A stretch of DNA of 7,399 nt. Origin: Ignavibacteriales bacterium (lineage in GTDB: Bacteria; Bacteroidota; Ignavibacteria; UBA10030). Position 1 is the first letter of the stretch. Every line of letters begins with the position of its first letter. A program made the position numbers and the translations under genes. The stretch is from NCBI GenBank assembly GCA_016218005.1, contig JACRFF010000209.1, forward strand, positions 1-7,399. The letters are read 5' to 3'. The notes beneath the pieces were generated by a model, which searched no databases, was not told where the DNA came from, and worked only from the letters and a program-made list of their open reading frames with translations. Shown here piece by piece: positions 5,453-7,399 of this stretch.

Positions 5453-6886
5453 ATGAAAACCTCAATCCCATTCATTCTCGACGGCAACATTGTCAATGTC
5501 GATTTTCATCCTTCCGCCGGATTACGGCCGACAACGACCGTCTTGAATTACCTCCGCTCACTCCCGATACATCGCGGCGTGAAGGAAGGTTGTGCGGAAG
5601 GCGATTGCGGCGCGTGCACGGTGGTGATTGGAGAATTGACAGCCGATGGACGGATGAAATACAGGGCAGTCGATTCGTGCCTCCTTTTCCTCCCGATGCT
5701 GCACGGCAAACAGTTGATCACGATAGAAAATCTCAAAGACACTGAACAACATCTGCATCCTGTTCAACAAGCGATGGTCGACCATCACGGCAGCCAGTGC
5801 GGGTTCTGCACGCCCGGCATTGTTATGTCGATGTTCGGCCTCTATAAGAATTCTCACCAGCCAAGCAAGGAAGAGACCGGTCTCGCGCTGGCAGGCAATC
5901 TTTGCCGTTGCACCGGCTACCGTCCGATTATCGATGCGGCCGCGGCGGCGTGTGCATCCGGAAATCGCGACCATTTTTCCGCCGATGAATCGAAGATGAT
6001 CGAATTGCTGAAATCGATCTCGCAGGAAAGTGTTTCGACCTCAACCTCCGACCAACGCTACGACCAACCATCGACTTTGAAAGAGGCGTTGAAGCTGGTT
6101 CAGCAATTCCCCGCTGCCGTCGTCATCAACGGCGCATCCGACGTAGCGCTGCGCGTAACGAAACGGTTTGAGGTTATTCCACACATCATCGACCTTTCGC
6201 GCGTGGAAGAATTGAAACGCTCAACGCGCAACCAGCACTCTCTCTCGCTCGGCGCGGGATTGAAGATCAGCGATGCTATGCCTCTCGTGCGCGATGACTA
6301 CCCCGCACTGCACGAGATGCTGACGTGGTTTGGCGCAGAGCAAATCCGCAACGTTGCTACACTCGGCGGCAACCTCGGCACCGCTTCACCCATCGGCGAT
6401 GCGCTGCCGGTGTTGATGGCGTACGGAGCGGAGATTGAACTGACGTCCGCCGCTGGTTCACGAAAAATTCCGGCCAACAACTTCGTTCTCGGCTATCGCC
6501 GGACAGAACGCAGGCCCGATGAATTGATCACGGCAGTCATTCTTCCCAAGGCGTCAACGTCTTCGAATGTTCGATCGTACAAAATATCCAAGCGGCGCGA
6601 CCTCGACATTGCAACGCTGAGCGGCGGCTTCCGGCTTGAACTCGACAGCAAGAATAATGTACGGGAGATCGTCCTCGCGTACGGCGGCATGGCAGAGCGC
6701 ACCAAGCGCGCCGAATCCACCGAGGCGTTTCTTCACGGCAAACCGTGGACACGCAAGGTAATCGAAGAAGCCCAGCGATGTATCGACGCTGACTTCAAAC
6801 CAATTTCCGACGTTCGCGGCAGCGCGCAGTTCCGTTCACTCGCCGCCAAAAATCTGCTGATGAAGTTTTGGCTGGAGACGGTATGA
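5453..6886 (+). CDS. xdhA: xanthine dehydrogenase small subunit (2Fe-2S and FAD domains)
   Basis: A 477-residue electron-transfer subunit of cytoplasmic xanthine dehydrogenase; it passes electrons from the molybdenum site through two iron-sulfur clusters to FAD and NAD+. Residues 1-90 are a plant-type 2Fe-2S ferredoxin domain with Cys47, Cys52, Cys55 and Cys76 (GCAEGDCGACTVVIG). Residues 91-170 are the second 2Fe-2S domain, with CGFC (116-119) and CRC (151-153) in NLCRCTGYRPI. The FAD-binding domain (about 205-365) shows QIRNVATLGGNLGTASPIGD (297-316), and the C-terminal domain (about 370-475) includes RRDLDIATLSGGFRLEL. Length and domain order match XdhA of bacteria with split enzymes. The stop overlaps the start of xdhB by 4 nt (ATGA), indicating translational coupling. 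Confidence 0.95.
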   Translation: MKTSIPFILDGNIVNVDFHPSAGLRPTTTVLNYLRSLPIHRGVKEGCAEGDCGACTVVIGELTADGRMKYRAVDSCLLFLPMLHGKQLITIENLKDTEQHLHPVQQAMVDHHGSQCGFCTPGIVMSMFGLYKNSHQPSKEETGLALAGNLCRCTGYRPIIDAAAAACASGNRDHFSADESKMIELLKSISQESVSTSTSDQRYDQPSTLKEALKLVQQFPAAVVINGASDVALRVTKRFEVIPHIIDLSRVEELKRSTRNQHSLSLGAGLKISDAMPLVRDDYPALHEMLTWFGAEQIRNVATLGGNLGTASPIGDALPVLMAYGAEIELTSAAGSRKIPANNFVLGYRRTERRPDELITAVILPKASTSSNVRSYKISKRRDLDIATLSGGFRLELDSKNNVREIVLAYGGMAERTKRAESTEAFLHGKPWTRKVIEEAQRCIDADFKPISDVRGSAQFRSLAAKNLLMKFWLETV

Positions 6887-7399
6887 CCAACGCCATCCCG
6901 CACGAAAGCGCAGCACTCCACGTCTCCGGCGAAGCGGTCTATATTGACGACATCGCAGCGCCGCCGACGATGCTGGCCGGGCATGTCGTCTACAGTTCAC
7001 ACGCGCACGCACGCGTGGTCTCGTTCGACCTCTCGAAGGCACGGTTAGTTCCCGGCATTGCCGCCATCCTTTCCGCCAAAGATATTCCCGGACACAACCA
7101 AGTGGGGCCGGTCGTTAAGGATGAACTTTGTCTTGCCGACGGTGAAGTCCATTGCGTCGGGCAGGCAATGTTCCTCATCGCCGCACAGACGGTGGAGCAA
7201 TGCCGGCAGGCAGAGAAACTTATCGGAGTGAAGTATGAACCGCTTCACGCTATTCTTTCCATTGAAGACGCAATCGAACGGAATAGCCTGCCCGACTATG
7301 CCGGTCAGGCGGGCCTGCCCGACTATGCCGGTCAGGCGGGCCTGCCCGACTATGCCGGTCAGGCGGGCCTGCTCGGTCCGCCGCGTACAATGTCCCGCG
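6883..7399 (+). CDS. xdhB: xanthine dehydrogenase molybdopterin-binding subunit (5' part)
   Basis: The first 172 codons of the large subunit, which holds the molybdenum cofactor and hydroxylates hypoxanthine to xanthine and urate; the gene runs off the right edge. The residues seen are the N-terminal a/b hammerhead domain: GEAVYIDDIAAPP (16-28), YSSHAHARV (37-45), IPGHNQVGPVVKDE (68-81), VGQAMFLIAAQT (92-103) and IGVKYEPLHAILSIEDAI (114-131). The start at 6883 has GGAG at 6874-6877, 5 nt upstream, and overlaps the xdhA stop. Residues 136-162 are three perfect copies of LPDYAGQAG, absent from relatives such as human and Rhodobacter enzymes as I recall them, placed just before LGPPRTMSR. The frame stays open, so the gene is probably functional. 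Confidence 0.93.
   Translation, partial: MTNAIPHESAALHVSGEAVYIDDIAAPPTMLAGHVVYSSHAHARVVSFDLSKARLVPGIAAILSAKDIPGHNQVGPVVKDELCLADGEVHCVGQAMFLIAAQTVEQCRQAEKLIGVKYEPLHAILSIEDAIERNSLPDYAGQAGLPDYAGQAGLPDYAGQAGLLGPPRTMSR
7286..7366 (+). repeat. three perfect tandem copies of a 27-bp palindromic unit inside xdhB
   Basis: Copies lie at 7286-7312, 7313-7339 and 7340-7366, followed by a partial GCCTGC. Each unit can fold: GCCTG pairs with CAGGC and CCGAC with GCCGG (one mismatch) around a TAT loop. The period of 27 is a multiple of three, so each copy adds nine residues (LPDYAGQAG) without breaking the frame. Confidence 0.9.

Noticed and set aside
7286..7366. CRISPR-like array
   Set aside because: The copies are directly adjacent with no spacers and lie within an open coding frame.

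Overview
The window looks like a piece of a bacterial chromosome of mid GC content, probably from the Bacteroidota/Chlorobi/Ignavibacteria (FCB) side of the tree. That placement is an inference from the gene set and general sequence style, not proven. The left edge holds the 5' end of a 16S rRNA gene reading leftward out of the window. It is preceded by a leader of about 200 nt full of hairpins, a boxA-like antitermination site and a near-consensus sigma-70 promoter (TTGACA, 17 nt, TATATT).

Layout. 1-234: 16S rRNA, minus. 235-468: rRNA leader and promoter, minus. About 483-1022: no intact gene, but several inverted repeats and a possible frame-broken coding remnant on the minus strand. 1023-1673: a small coiled-coil, proline-rich protein ending in two TerB-like helical repeats, minus, under another TTGACA-17-TATATT promoter. 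1828-2574: a YIP1-family membrane protein, plus, divergent from it. 2603-2638: a bidirectional terminator between convergent genes. 2656-4290: an orphan sensor histidine kinase with cyclic-nucleotide-binding, GAF and kinase domains, minus. 4291-4609: a spacer packed with palindromes. 4610-5218: RdgB/HAM1 dITP/XTP pyrophosphatase, minus. 5225-5452: a divergent spacer carrying a second, inverted copy of a palindromic element also found in the previous spacer. 5453-6886: xanthine dehydrogenase small subunit (2Fe-2S plus FAD), plus. 6883-7399 (runs off the window): xanthine dehydrogenase molybdopterin subunit, overlapping the previous gene by 4 nt.

Functional picture. The right half has a purine theme: RdgB removes non-canonical purine nucleotides (XTP, dITP), and the divergent xdhAB pair oxidises hypoxanthine and xanthine. 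The other genes are housekeeping or signalling genes with no clear shared pathway. I see no CRISPR array, transposase or phage gene.

Most notable is a set of small palindromic repeats. Two related copies flank rdgB in inverted orientation. A separate 27-bp palindromic unit, in three perfect tandem copies, lies in frame inside the xanthine dehydrogenase large-subunit gene and adds 27 residues at a point where relatives have a short loop. This resembles protein-coding palindromic elements such as those known from Rickettsia. I find no convincing evidence for an undescribed multi-gene system.
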